From: Xanthomonas sp. DAR 35659
GTDB lineage: Bacteria > Pseudomonadota > Gammaproteobacteria > Xanthomonadales > Xanthomonadaceae
Direction: 5' to 3'
DNA length: 64,000 nucleotides
Assembly (NCBI RefSeq): GCF_041242975.1
Contig: NZ_CP162488.1
Coordinates: forward strand, 537,501 to 601,500
How positions within the stretch are numbered: the first letter of the stretch is position 1; each line of letters starts with the position of its first letter. Below the pieces are notes generated by a model. That model had not been told where the DNA came from. It ran no database searches and saw only the letters and a program-made list of their open reading frames with translations. A program made the translations under genes and the position numbers. Below are positions 19,012 to 28,475 of this stretch, in pieces.

Positions 19012-22000
19012 ATGTCGCGTTTCTTCGTCAACCACCCGGTGGTGGCCTGGGTCCTGGCCATCGTCGTCGTCCTGGTCGGCATGCTCGCCATCCACGCGCT
19101 GCCGATCGAGCGCTATCCGCAGATGGCGCCGCCGACCATCACCGTGCGCGCCACCTACACCGGCGCCTCGGCGCAGACCGTGGAGAACACCGTCACCCAG
19201 CTGATCGAGCAGTCGCAGCAGAGCCTGGACCACCTGCTGTACATGACCTCGACCAGCGCCTCGGACGGCACCGCGCAGGTCAACCTGGTGTTCGAGACCG
19301 GCACCAACGCCGACACCGCGCAGGTGCAGGTGCAGAACCAGTTGCAGTCGGTGATGTCGGTGCTGCCGCAGGCGGTGCAGCAGAACGGGCTGGTCATCAC
19401 CAAGTCCAGCGGCTCGCTGTTCGAGGTGGTCGCGTTCACCTCCGACGACGGCAGCATGGACAACTTCGATGTCGCCAACTACATGGAATCGAACATCGAC
19501 GACCAGATCAGCCGGGTCAGCGGCGTCGGCAACATCCAGCCGATGGGCTCGGAGTACGCCATGCGCATCTGGCTGGATCCGGAGAAGCTGCGCCAGTACG
19601 CGCTGATGCCCTCGGACGTGGAGAACGCGCTCCAGGCGCAGAACACCGACGTGTCGGCCGGCGAGATCGGCGGCCAGCCGGCGCTGCGCGGGCAGCGCCT
19701 GGACGCCACCGTGACCACCCGCAGCCGCCTGCACACGCCGGCGCAGTTCGGCGCGATCGTGCTCAAGAGCGATGCCGGCGGCGCGGTCGTGCGCCTGTCC
19801 GACGTGGCCCGGATCGGCCTGGGCCCGGAGACCTACGACAGCATCACCCGCTTCAACGGCAAGCCCTCCGCCTCGCTCGGCATCGAGCTCAACGCCGACG
19901 CCAACGCGGTGGAAACCTCCAAGGCGATCGATGCGCGCCTGCAGGAACTCAAGCAGTACTGGCCGCACGGCTTCAACTACCACATCGCCTTCAGCACCAC
20001 CCCGTTCGTCACCACCTCGATCAAGGAGGTGGTCATCACCCTGATCGAGGCGGTGCTGCTGGTGGTCGCGGTGATGTACCTGTTCCTGCAGAACTGGCGC
20101 GCCACGCTGATCCCGACCATCGCCGTGCCGGTGGTGCTGATGGGCACCTTCGGCGTGCTCGCCGCGTTCGGCTATTCGATCAACACCCTGAGCATGTTCG
20201 CGATGGTGCTGGCGATCGGTCTGCTGGTCGACGACGCCATCGTGGTGGTGGAGAACGTGGAGCGGGTGATGGGCCAGGAAGGCCTGCCGCCGAAGGAGGC
20301 CACGCTGCGCTCGATGCAGCAGATCGGCGGCGCGCTGGTCGGCATCGTGCTGGTGCTGACCGCGGTGTTCGTGCCGATGGCGTTCTTCAACGGCGTCACC
20401 GGCGTGATCTATCGGCAGTTCTCCATCACCATCGCCGCGTCGATGATCCTGTCGGTGCTGGTGGCGATGACCCTGACCCCGGCGTTGTGCGTGACCATCC
20501 TCAAGCCGCTGCACCAGGGCGAGGCGCCGATCGGCTCGCATGGCCGCCTGGGCTGGTTCTTCATCTGGTTCAACACCCGCTTCCGGCACCTGTCCGAGCG
20601 CTACCGCGCGCTGGTCGAGCGGGTGCTGGGCAGGCGCGCGCCCAGCGTGATCGCCTATGCGCTGCTGATCGCGGTCACCGGCGTGCTGCTGTGGCGCCTG
20701 CCCGGCGCGTTCCTGCCCGACGAGGACGAAGGCATGCTCAACGTGCTGGTCAAGTTGCCGGCCGGCGCCACCCTGGAGCAGACCCTGGCGGTGACCGATC
20801 GGCTGACCAAGGCCGCGCTGCACGAGCCGGGCGTGGGCTCGGTGCTGTCCTCGGCCGGCTTCAGCGTCACCGGCGCCGGCCAGAACGTCGGCATGGCGTT
20901 CGTGCGTTTGAAGGACTGGGACGAGCGCGACGACGATGCCACGACCATCGCCGACCACCTCAACAAGGCGCTGGCCGACGTGCCCGACGCGGAACTGTTC
21001 GTGACCTCGCCGCCGGCGATCACCGGCCTCGGCGACGCCTCCGGCTTCACCTTCGAGCTGATGGACTACGAAGGCGCCGGCCACGCCGCGCTGGTGGCGG
21101 CGCGCGACCGTTTGCTGCAACTGGCCGCGCACGACCCCAAGCTGCGCGACGTGCGCTACGCCAGCCTGGAGGACGCGCCGGTGTACGCGGTCAAGATCGA
21201 CGACGCCAAGGCGCAGGCCCTGGGTGTGGATCCGGGCGACATCAACGCCACGCTCAACAGCGCGCTCGGCGGCGACTTCGTCAACAACTTCATCTACAAG
21301 GGCCGCATCAAGAAGGTCTACGTGCAGGGCGACGCGCAGGCGCGCATGGCGCCGCAGGACCTGCCGCGCTGGACGGTGCGCAACGCCGCCGGCGGCATGG
21401 TGCCGATGTCCGCCTTCACCACCGCGCACTGGACCAGCGCGCCGGCGGCGCTGGAGCGCTACAACGGCGTGTCGGCGATGGAGCTCACCGGCCAGGCGGT
21501 GCCCGGGGTCAGTTCCGGCGCGGCGATGGACGCGATGGCCGAACTGAGCAAGCAACTGCCGCACGGCTTCGGCTTCGCCTGGTCGGACATGGCCTATCAG
21601 GAGAAACTGTCGGCCAACCAGGCACCGGCGCTGTACGCGATCTCGCTGCTGTTCGTGTTCCTGTGCCTGGTGGCGTTGTACGAGAGCTGGTCGATCCCGT
21701 TCGCGGTGATGCTGGCGGTACCGGTGGGCGTGTTCGGCGCGGCGCTGCTGATGACCGCGCGCGGGCTGGAGAACGACGTCTACTTCCAGGTGGGCCTGCT
21801 GACCACGGTCGGCCTGTCGGCCAAGAACGCCATCCTGATCGTGGAGTTCGCGCGCGACCTGGAGCGTCGCGGCGAAGCGCTGCTGGCGGCCACCCTGCAC
21901 GCGGTGCAGATGCGCCTGCGGCCGATCCTGATGACCTCGCTGGCGTTCCTGCTCGGCGTGCTGCCGCTGGTGTTCAGTCACGGCGCCGGCTCGGCCGCGC

Positions 22001-22140
22001 GCCGTTCGCTGGGCACCGGCGTGACCGGCGGCACGCTGGCGTCGATCACCCTGGGGCTGTTCTTCGTGCCGTTGTTCTACGTGCTGGTGCGGCGCCTGTT
22101 TCCGGGGCCTGCGCGCGTGCCGCAGGAGGCCACGCCATGA
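19012..22140 (+). CDS. RND multidrug efflux transporter (HAE1 family)
   Basis: The 1042-aa protein has the full AcrB/MexB plan: a first membrane helix right after MSRFFVNHPVV, two large periplasmic loops and twelve helices. The proton-relay Asp407-Asp408 lies in LLVDDAIVVVENVERVM, with the same numbering as AcrB, and GLSAKNAILIVEFA occurs late in the protein. It should pump amphiphilic drugs, solvents or plant phenolics in exchange for protons. Its stop overlaps the start of the outer-membrane gene (ATGA). No regulator lies next to this operon, which is unusual for the family. Confidence 0.95.
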   Translation: MSRFFVNHPVVAWVLAIVVVLVGMLAIHALPIERYPQMAPPTITVRATYTGASAQTVENTVTQLIEQSQQSLDHLLYMTSTSASDGTAQVNLVFETGTNADTAQVQVQNQLQSVMSVLPQAVQQNGLVITKSSGSLFEVVAFTSDDGSMDNFDVANYMESNIDDQISRVSGVGNIQPMGSEYAMRIWLDPEKLRQYALMPSDVENALQAQNTDVSAGEIGGQPALRGQRLDATVTTRSRLHTPAQFGAIVLKSDAGGAVVRLSDVARIGLGPETYDSITRFNGKPSASLGIELNADANAVETSKAIDARLQELKQYWPHGFNYHIAFSTTPFVTTSIKEVVITLIEAVLLVVAVMYLFLQNWRATLIPTIAVPVVLMGTFGVLAAFGYSINTLSMFAMVLAIGLLVDDAIVVVENVERVMGQEGLPPKEATLRSMQQIGGALVGIVLVLTAVFVPMAFFNGVTGVIYRQFSITIAASMILSVLVAMTLTPALCVTILKPLHQGEAPIGSHGRLGWFFIWFNTRFRHLSERYRALVERVLGRRAPSVIAYALLIAVTGVLLWRLPGAFLPDEDEGMLNVLVKLPAGATLEQTLAVTDRLTKAALHEPGVGSVLSSAGFSVTGAGQNVGMAFVRLKDWDERDDDATTIADHLNKALADVPDAELFVTSPPAITGLGDASGFTFELMDYEGAGHAALVAARDRLLQLAAHDPKLRDVRYASLEDAPVYAVKIDDAKAQALGVDPGDINATLNSALGGDFVNNFIYKGRIKKVYVQGDAQARMAPQDLPRWTVRNAAGGMVPMSAFTTAHWTSAPAALERYNGVSAMELTGQAVPGVSSGAAMDAMAELSKQLPHGFGFAWSDMAYQEKLSANQAPALYAISLLFVFLCLVALYESWSIPFAVMLAVPVGVFGAALLMTARGLENDVYFQVGLLTTVGLSAKNAILIVEFARDLERRGEALLAATLHAVQMRLRPILMTSLAFLLGVLPLVFSHGAGSAARRSLGTGVTGGTLASITLGLFFVPLFYVLVRRLFPGPARVPQEATP

Positions 22141-23561
22141 GTTCTCGCGCGCACCGCCTGCTCGGCCTGGCCTGTGCCGTGGCGATGACCGGCTGCAGCC
22201 TGGCCCCGTCCTACGTGCGCCCGGCCACGCCGGTGCCGGCGCGCTTCGACAATGCGGCCGTCGCCACGCCCGCCGCGGACGACACGCTGCCGGCGTTGCC
22301 GGACTGGCGCGCGGTGTTTCTGGATCCGCGCCTGCGCCAGGTCATCGCCCAGGGCCTGGAGCACAATCGCGACCTGCGTGTGGCCATGCTCAGCATCGAC
22401 AAGGCGCGGGCGCAGTACCGGATCCAGCGCGCCGCGCTGGCGCCGTCGCTGGATGCCACCGCCAGCAGCGGTCGCCAGCGCACCAGCGCCAGCGCCAGCG
22501 ACAGCGGCAGTGCGCAGGTCGACAGCAGCGACACCCTGCAGGTCGGCATCAGCAGTTGGGAGCTGGATTTGTTCGGGCGCCTGCGCAGCCTCAACAACGA
22601 GGCGCTGGAGACCTGGCTGGCCAGCGCCGAGACCCAGCGTGGCGTGCGCCTGAGCCTGATCGGCCAGATCGCCGATGCCTGGCTGACGGTGGGCGCCGAC
22701 CAGCAACTGCTTAACCTCGCGCGGCAGACCCTGGACAGCCAGGAGCAGACGCTGCGGCGCAGCCGCGACCAGCACGCCAACGGCATCGGCTCGGGCCTGG
22801 ACCTGGCGCAGATCGAGAGCAGCGTGGACGCGGCACGGGTCGCCGTGGCGCGCGATGCCGCGCAACTCGCGCAAGACCGCAACGCCTTGCAGTTGCTGGT
22901 CGGCGTGCCGGTAGACGCGGCCTTGGTGCCGTCTGCCGACGTGATCGACGACGGCGTCGCGCTGGCACCGGTCCCGGCGCGCCTGCCGGCCGCCGTGCTG
23001 CTGCAGCGCCCGGACGTGCTCGCCGCCGAGCATGCGCTGAAGGCGGCCAACGCCGACATCGGCGCGGCGCGCGCGGCGTTCTTCCCGAGCCTGACCTTGA
23101 CCGCATCGAGCGGACGCGGCAGCGATGTGCTGTCCACGCTGTTCTCGGCCGGATCGCGGACCTGGTCGTTCGTGCCCAGCATCACCGCGCCGATCTTCCA
23201 TGCCGGCGCGCTGAAGGCCTCGCTGGACGCATCGAAGATCGGCAAGGACATCGCCGTGGCCCAATACGAGAAGGCGATCCAGAGCGCCTTCGCCGACGTC
23301 GCCGATACGCTGGCGCAGCGCGACCAGCTCGACGCGCAACTGGCCGCGCAACAGGCGCTGGTCGAGGCGACGCGGCGCAGCCACGACCTGGCCGAGGCGC
23401 GTTATCGCGTCGGCGCCGACGGCTATTTGCAGGTGCTGGACGCGCAGCGTTCGCTGTTCGCCGCACAGCAGGACCTGATCGCCCTGCGGCTGCAGGACGA
23501 CAGCAACCGAGTCGCGCTGTACACGGCGCTGGGCGGCGGCGCGGACGCGACGGCGCGATGA
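22137..23561 (+). CDS. RND efflux outer-membrane channel lipoprotein (OprM/NodT family)
   Basis: The 474-aa protein starts with a lipoprotein signal (MSSRAHRLLGLACAVAMTGC) followed by APSYVRP, as in OprM. It has two OEP repeats with SWELDLFGRLRSL and late AEARYRVGADGYLQVLDAQRSLF. It completes the tripartite pump. The 4-base overlap with the pump gene indicates coupled translation. A perfect dispersed palindrome follows about 70 bp after its stop. Confidence 0.93.
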   Translation: MSSRAHRLLGLACAVAMTGCSLAPSYVRPATPVPARFDNAAVATPAADDTLPALPDWRAVFLDPRLRQVIAQGLEHNRDLRVAMLSIDKARAQYRIQRAALAPSLDATASSGRQRTSASASDSGSAQVDSSDTLQVGISSWELDLFGRLRSLNNEALETWLASAETQRGVRLSLIGQIADAWLTVGADQQLLNLARQTLDSQEQTLRRSRDQHANGIGSGLDLAQIESSVDAARVAVARDAAQLAQDRNALQLLVGVPVDAALVPSADVIDDGVALAPVPARLPAAVLLQRPDVLAAEHALKAANADIGAARAAFFPSLTLTASSGRGSDVLSTLFSAGSRTWSFVPSITAPIFHAGALKASLDASKIGKDIAVAQYEKAIQSAFADVADTLAQRDQLDAQLAAQQALVEATRRSHDLAEARYRVGADGYLQVLDAQRSLFAAQQDLIALRLQDDSNRVALYTALGGGADATAR

Positions 23562-23629
23562 GCGCCGAGCCAATGCCAATGCCGCGCACCGTTCCGATCT
23601 GGCCGTCCTGGCCGGCGCGGCGCTGCCTG

Positions 23630-23700
23630 CTGTAGGAGCGGCTTCAGCCGCGACAGGCCTTGCCGATACCCCCTGTCGCGGCTGAAGCCGCTCCTACAGG
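23630..23700. repeat. REP-like palindrome between efflux operon and mnmG
   Basis: Inverted arms of about 28 bp based on CTGTAGGAGCGGCTTCAGCC and its complement surround a short loop. It lies between two convergent genes and could act as a bidirectional RNA hairpin. Confidence 0.9.
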
Positions 23701-23747
23701 GAGCGGCGCGGGCACTCGCAAAAACGCACGCGGCATCTGCCCCGCGC

Positions 23748-25637
23748 TCACGCTACCCGGCTGCGCCGCGCCCGCTCCAGGTGCACCAGCAGCAGCGAGA
23801 TCGCCGCCGGGGTCATGCCGGGGATGCGCTGCGCCTGGCCCACGCTCTGCGGGCGCACGCGCTCGAGCTTCTGCTGCACTTCGGCCGACAGCCCGCGCAC
23901 CTGCGCGTAGTCGAACGTCGCGGGAATCGGCGTGTCCTCATGGCGCTGCTGGCGGGCGATCTCCTCGCGCTGACGCTCCAGATAGCCGGCGTACTTGATG
24001 CCGATCTCCACCTGCTCGGCCACCTGCGTATCGGCCACGCCCGGACCCAGCGACGGCACCCGCATCAGCGCGGCGTAGTCCAGCTCCGGGCGCTTGATCA
24101 GGTCCAGCACATTCGTTTCGCGGCTCACCGCCACGCCCAGCGTGGCCGCGACCTCGCGGCCCAGCGCGTTGCCCGGCGTGGCCCACAGCGCGCGCAGGCG
24201 CGCGTTCTCGCGTGCCACCGCGTCCTGCTTGGCCTGGAAGCGCGCCCAGCGGGTGTCGTCGACGATGCCCAGGTCGTGGCCGATGCCGGTCAGGCGCGCG
24301 TCGGCGTTGTCCTCGCGCAGCTGCAGCCGGTACTCGGCGCGGCTGGTGAACATGCGGTACGGCTCGCTGGTGCCGTGGGTGATCAGGTCGTCGATCAGTA
24401 CACCGATGTAGGCCTGGTCGCGGCGCGGCGACCACGGTTCCAGCCCGCGCACCTGGCGCGCGGCGTTGAGGCCGGCGATCAGGCCCTGCGCGGCGGCTTC
24501 CTCGTAGCCGGTGGTGCCGTTGATCTGCCCGGCGAAGAACAGCCCCGGCATCGCCTTGGTCTCCAGCGAGGCCTTGAGCCCGCGCGGGTCGAAGAAGTCG
24601 TATTCGATGGCGTAGCCGGGGCGGGTGATGTGCGCGCGCTCGAAGCCGCGGATCGAGCGCACCAGCTCCAGCTGCACGTCGAACGGCAGCGAGGTGGAGA
24701 TGCCGTTGGGGTAGATCTCGACCACGTCCAGGCCTTCCGGCTCGACGAAGATCTGATGGCTGGCCTTATCGGCGAAGCGCACCACCTTGTCCTCGATCGA
24801 GGGGCAGTAGCGCGGGCCGATGCCCTCGATCTGCCCGGTGTACAGCGGTGAGCGATCGAGCGCGCCGCGGATGATGGCGTGGGTGCGCTCGGTGGTGTGG
24901 GTGATCCAGCACGAGACCTGGCGCGGATGCTGGGCGACCTCGCCCAGGAAGGACATCACCGGTAGCGGATCGTCGCCGGGCTGTTCTTCCATCGCCGCGT
25001 AGTCCAGGCCGCGCCCGTCGATGCGCGGCGGGGTGCCGGTCTTGAGCCGGTCCACGCCGAAGCGGCCGTCGCGCAGCGCCTGCGCCAGCGCGGTGGCTGG
25101 CGGATCGCCGGCGCGGCCGCCGGCGTACTGGGTCTGGCCGATATGGATCTTGCCGGCCAGGAAGGTGCCGGCGGTCAGCACCACCGCCGCCGCCTCGAAG
25201 CGCAGCCCGGTCTGGGTGACCACCCCGCGCACGCGCTCGCCGGCCACGATCAGGTCGTCCACCGCGGCCTGGAACAGGGTCAGGTTCGGCTGTGCCTCGA
25301 CGATGCGCCGGATCGCGCCGCGGTACAGGTTGCGGTCGGCCTGGCAGCGGGTCGCGCGCACCGCCGGACCCTTGGAGGCGTTGAGCGTGCGCCACTGGAT
25401 GCCGGCCAGGTCCGCGGCGTGCGCCATCGCTCCGCCCAGCGCGTCGATCTCCTTGACCAGGTGGCCCTTGCCGATGCCGCCGATGGCCGGGTTGCAGCTC
25501 ATCGCGCCCACCGTCTCCACGTTGTGGGTCAGCAGCAGGGTGCGCGCGCCGGCGCGGGCGGACGCCAGCGCCGCCTCGGTGCCGGCATGGCCGCCGCCGA
25601 TCACGATGACGTCGTAGCGGTAGAAGGAATCGCTCAT
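23748..25637 (-). CDS. mnmG: tRNA uridine 5-carboxymethylaminomethyl modification enzyme
   Basis: The 629-aa flavoprotein works with MnmE to modify U34 of several tRNAs. It has the FAD-binding IGGGHAG (residues 13-19), [23 protein letters not shown], and the C-terminal helical domain. Length and motifs are typical. It is transcribed leftwards from the region that, on the other strand, carries the candidate sigma-54 small RNA. Confidence 0.97.
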   Translation of the reverse strand: MSDSFYRYDVIVIGGGHAGTEAALASARAGARTLLLTHNVETVGAMSCNPAIGGIGKGHLVKEIDALGGAMAHAADLAGIQWRTLNASKGPAVRATRCQADRNLYRGAIRRIVEAQPNLTLFQAAVDDLIVAGERVRGVVTQTGLRFEAAAVVLTAGTFLAGKIHIGQTQYAGGRAGDPPATALAQALRDGRFGVDRLKTGTPPRIDGRGLDYAAMEEQPGDDPLPVMSFLGEVAQHPRQVSCWITHTTERTHAIIRGALDRSPLYTGQIEGIGPRYCPSIEDKVVRFADKASHQIFVEPEGLDVVEIYPNGISTSLPFDVQLELVRSIRGFERAHITRPGYAIEYDFFDPRGLKASLETKAMPGLFFAGQINGTTGYEEAAAQGLIAGLNAARQVRGLEPWSPRRDQAYIGVLIDDLITHGTSEPYRMFTSRAEYRLQLREDNADARLTGIGHDLGIVDDTRWARFQAKQDAVARENARLRALWATPGNALGREVAATLGVAVSRETNVLDLIKRPELDYAALMRVPSLGPGVADTQVAEQVEIGIKYAGYLERQREEIARQQRHEDTPIPATFDYAQVRGLSAEVQQKLERVRPQSVGQAQRIPGMTPAAISLLLVHLERARRSRVA

Positions 25638-25752
25638 CTGAGACTCGTCAGCCGGGTCGTGGGGACCGGAATGGGCGCGCCCACGGATGGCGGACGCCGG
25701 AAAGAAGAAATTTTAGCGGTTGCATCACAGTTTGCGGATCCCGCCCTAAAGT

Positions 25753-25768
25753 TGGCACGCCATCTGCA
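25753..25768 (+). promoter_or_regulatory. near-consensus sigma-54 promoter
   Basis: The sequence TGGCACGCCATCTGCA matches the sigma-54 consensus TGGCACG-N4-TTGCW at 11 of the 12 defined positions. GG (25754-25755) and GC (25766-25767) are exactly 10 bases apart. The start would be about base 25778. No ORF follows; a structured, terminator-ended stretch does. Confidence 0.7.
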
Positions 25769-25777
25769 GATATCCAC

Positions 25778-25894
25778 ATTGCACCCGAGGTGGCATTGCG
25801 TCAGGGGCGTACGACTGGAATTGGAACAGGGGCCAGTCACGCGCACCTCGGGGGAGCTGGGGGCCGGTAGTCGGGGGACTGCCGGCCCTTTTTT
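25778..25894 (+). ncRNA. candidate sigma-54-dependent structured small RNA, about 117 nt
   Basis: Starting 10-12 bases after the sigma-54 GC, the sequence folds into an outer stem CCCGAGGTG (25784-25792) with CACCTCGGG (25844-25852). Inside are GCGT/ACGC (25798-25801/25839-25842) and GACTGG/CCAGTC (25813-25818/25833-25838). It ends in a strong terminator with six T. Four GGA triplets lie in or beside unpaired regions (25817, 25823, 25853, 25876), so binding by an RsmA/CsrA protein is possible. I cannot assign it to a known RNA family. It is divergent from mnmG. Confidence 0.6.
25861..25894 (+). terminator. Rho-independent terminator of the candidate small RNA
   Basis: GGGCCGGTAGTC pairs with GACTGCCGGCCC (one G-U pair) and is followed by six T. 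It is well formed and has no upstream ORF on this strand. Confidence 0.85.
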
Positions 25895-25939
25895 ATGCCT
25901 GCGTTGCGGCCACGCGCCAGCAAGCGCAAGGCCCGAACG

Positions 25940-25973
25940 CGAAAAGCCCCGGCGGACCGGGGCTTTTCGTTTT
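25940..25973. terminator. perfect hairpin terminator CGAAAAGCCCCGG / CCGGGGCTTTTCG
   Basis: A 13-bp perfect stem with a four-base loop is followed by TTTT on the + strand; the A-rich 5' arm also suits termination of the leftward transcript from the lipoprotein gene at 26137-26694. It probably works in both directions. Confidence 0.75.
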
Positions 25974-25985
25974 AGGCGCCGACGC

Positions 25986-26027
25986 CCGACAGGGCCGGAA
26001 CAGGGGGGATCCAGATTTCCCTGTCGG
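25986..26027. repeat. inverted repeat CCGACAGGG / CCCTGTCGG
   Basis: Nine-base perfect arms are separated by 24 bases. It lies between the two terminator-like hairpins and the lipoprotein gene. There is no T-run after it. Its role is unknown. Confidence 0.5.
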
Positions 26028-26136
26028 ACATCGACATAGACGGTGGGGCGATCCCTTGCGGGTCATAAAGCGACGCAGTGGGTCACCCCGTACGACGTAG
26101 AGTGCGTCCTGTGCCCGTGTGAAAGCAAGCGATTTC

Positions 26137-26694
26137 TTAGGGCTCTAGTGTGCGGCGCGTCCCATTGCCGCGACCCAGATTGCCGGGACGGGGCGCGGCC
26201 GGGCGTGGCGCCGCCGCCGGCCGCGGCGCGGCGGCGGGGCGCGGCATGGCCGCCGGGCGGGCCGGCTGCATCGCCTGCGGGCGCGGCCCGGCATTGGCCG
26301 CGTCCGGACGCCGCAGCCGGTCCATGTCGCGCCATGGCGACTTGACCCGGTCGCGGTCGCCGATCGCCGGCGGTGGCGGCCGGTCCGGCGGGCGGCCATT
26401 GTCCGGGCGCGGGCGCGGCGGCGGACGATGCCGCGGCGGGCCGTAGTAGTCGCGGTAGTAGTACGGACCGCCGTAACCGTAGTAGCCGTACCCGTAGTAA
26501 CCGGCGCCGTAGCCGTAGGGCACGGCGCCATAGGGGCCGTACGGGTAGTAGCCATCGGAATAGCCCGCCGGATAGCGGTATTCCACCGACGGCGAGCCGC
26601 GGTAGTAGCCGCCGCCGTTGTCGGCGTAGTCGTACGTGGCGCAACCACCCAGCGTGGCCAGCAGTCCGGCGGCCAGTAGCAGGCGCATGTTCAT
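26137..26694 (-). CDS. Tyr/Gly-rich, Pro/Arg-rich putative lipoprotein
   Basis: The 185-aa protein has a lipoprotein signal MNMRLLLAAGLLATLGGC. A Tyr/Gly-rich segment (about residues 20-85, with repeated GYYGYG) follows, then a Pro/Arg/Ala-rich basic tail. The two low-complexity halves suggest a disordered cell-envelope protein. I do not recognise a domain. It would be exported and anchored in the outer membrane if the Cys is lipidated. Read in another frame the Tyr-rich part looks like Ala/Thr repeats, so frame choice rests on the signal peptide. Confidence 0.65.
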   Translation of the reverse strand: MNMRLLLAAGLLATLGGCATYDYADNGGGYYRGSPSVEYRYPAGYSDGYYPYGPYGAVPYGYGAGYYGYGYYGYGGPYYYRDYYGPPRHRPPPRPRPDNGRPPDRPPPPAIGDRDRVKSPWRDMDRLRRPDAANAGPRPQAMQPARPAAMPRPAAAPRPAAAPRPAAPRPGNLGRGNGTRRTLEP

Positions 26695-26859
26695 GGCGAA
26701 TCCTCTCCCTGAGGCTGACCGACAGGTTCGGCGCGTTGCATTGAATGCCCCCTTAACTCGCTTGGTCGTGAATTGAACGCTTAAGTCGCGCGCAACGGCC
26801 GCCTCGCGCCGGTCGCCGGCGGCGCTGCGAATCCATGGCGATACGTTAACCTTTTGCGC

Positions 26860-27819
26860 ATGGTCTCATCTTCACTGCCCACGTTCGCCGATGTCGCCGC
26901 CGCCGCCGCGCGCCTGGCGCCGCATGCCCAGGTCACCCCGGTGCTGCGCTCGCGGACATTGGACGCGCTGACCGGCGCGACCCTCCACTTCAAGGCCGAG
27001 CACCTGCAGCGCGGCGGCGCATTCAAGTTCCGTGGCGCCTGCAATGCGGTCTGGTCCCTGGACGCGGCGCAGGCCGCGCGCGGCGTGGTCACCCATTCCT
27101 CCGGCAACCACGGCGCGGCGCTGGCCCTGGCCGCGCGTACCCGCGGCATCGGCTGCCACGTGGTGGTGCCGGACGGGGCGGTGGCGGCCAAGCTGGCCAA
27201 CATCGTCCGCCAGGGCGCCACCCTGTGGCAGTGCGAGGCCAGCATCGCCGCGCGCGAGGCGATGTGCGCGCAGGTTCAGGAGCGGACCGGGGCGACCCTG
27301 GTGCATCCCTACGCCGACCCGGCGGTGATCGCCGGGCAGGGCACCGCGACGCTGGAACTGCTCGGCGCCAGCGGCCCGCTGGACCTGCTGGTGGTGCCGG
27401 TCGGCGGCGGCGGCCTGGCCGCCGGCAGCCGCCTGGCACTGTCGGCGCTGGCGCCGCAGGCGCAGCTGGTGCTGGCCGAGCCGGCTGGCGCCGCCGACAC
27501 CGCGCGCTCGCTGGCCGCGGGCGAGCGGCGTGTGGACTTCGTTCCCGACACCCTGTGCGACGGCCTGCGCGGCACCCTGGGCGTGCCCAACTTCGCGCTG
27601 CTGCGCGGCCAGGCCGAGACCATCGTGGTCGACGACGCCGCCACCGTGGCGGCGATGCGGCTGCTGTGGCAGGTGCTCAAGCAACTGGTGGAACCCTCGT
27701 CGGCGATCGCCCTGGCGGCGGTGCTGGCGCAGCCGCAGCGTTTCGCCGGACGCCGGGTCGGGCTGATCCTGTCCGGCGGCAACGTCGACCTGGACGCCCT
27801 GCCGTGGGGCGCGGCTTGA
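26860..27819 (+). CDS. PLP-dependent serine/threonine dehydratase-like enzyme (fold type II)
   Basis: The 319-aa protein has the PLP lysine in GGAFKFRGA (Lys56), SSGNHGAALA, and the glycine-rich phosphate loop VPVGGGGLAAG. Domain order and length match catabolic threonine dehydratase, threo-3-hydroxyaspartate ammonia-lyase and serine racemase, which cannot be separated by eye. There is no C-terminal ACT domain, so it is not the biosynthetic IlvA type. An ATG at 26860 is preferred over a TTG two codons earlier. Its stop overlaps the next gene start. Confidence 0.85.
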   Translation: MVSSSLPTFADVAAAAARLAPHAQVTPVLRSRTLDALTGATLHFKAEHLQRGGAFKFRGACNAVWSLDAAQAARGVVTHSSGNHGAALALAARTRGIGCHVVVPDGAVAAKLANIVRQGATLWQCEASIAAREAMCAQVQERTGATLVHPYADPAVIAGQGTATLELLGASGPLDLLVVPVGGGGLAAGSRLALSALAPQAQLVLAEPAGAADTARSLAAGERRVDFVPDTLCDGLRGTLGVPNFALLRGQAETIVVDDAATVAAMRLLWQVLKQLVEPSSAIALAAVLAQPQRFAGRRVGLILSGGNVDLDALPWGAA

Positions 27820-28421
27820 AGCCGCGGCGACGGCGCGGCTGGCTGGGCTGGATCGGCCGGCTGGGCGCCTTGCTGGTGCTGTGGCTGCTGGGCGTGGCGA
27901 TCTACATCGTGTGGGTCGGCGACCGCGACCAGGCGGCGCCGGCGGACGCGATCATCGTGCTCGGCGCGGCCGCCTACGACGCCAAGCCCTCGCCGGTGTT
28001 CGAGGAGCGCATCCGCCACGGCCTGGACCTGTACCAGCGTGGCTACGCGCCGACCCTGATCTTCACCGGCGGCTTCGGCGGCAACGGCGCGCGCTTCGCC
28101 GAATCGCAGGTGGCGCGCCGCTACGCGCTGCGCCACGACGTGCCGGCCGACGCGATCCTGATCGAGACGGTCTCGCGCACCACCCGGCAGAACCTGATCC
28201 AGGCGCGCGCGCTGATGCGCGCGCACGGCCTGCACCGGGCGATCGTGGTCAGCGATCCGCTGCACATGGCGCGCGCGCTGCGCCTGTGCCGCGAACTGCA
28301 GATCGACGCGCTGGCGTCCTCGACGCCCAGCACCCGCTTCCGCAGCTTCCAGACCCGCTGGCGCTTCCTGGTGCAGGAGGTCTACTTCTTCCACCGCGAC
28401 CTGATCGCGCCGGGCGCCTGA
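27816..28421 (+). CDS. YdcF/SanA-like DUF218 membrane protein
   Basis: The 201-aa protein (from TTG at 27816, overlapping the preceding TGA; GTG at 27804 is an alternative) has a basic N-terminus, one membrane helix (LGALLVLWLLGVAIYIVWVG) and a DUF218 domain with ADAIIVLGAAAYD and the SDPLHMARA segment. DUF218 proteins such as ElyC and SanA are linked to envelope integrity. The overlap suggests translational coupling to the dehydratase-like gene, but no functional link is evident. Confidence 0.8.
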   Translation: MKPRRRRGWLGWIGRLGALLVLWLLGVAIYIVWVGDRDQAAPADAIIVLGAAAYDAKPSPVFEERIRHGLDLYQRGYAPTLIFTGGFGGNGARFAESQVARRYALRHDVPADAILIETVSRTTRQNLIQARALMRAHGLHRAIVVSDPLHMARALRLCRELQIDALASSTPSTRFRSFQTRWRFLVQEVYFFHRDLIAPGA

Positions 28422-28475
28422 GCGCGGCCGGGCCGCCGTATCATGGGCCTCCCCGCAGCGCAGGAGGTGGTGGCG

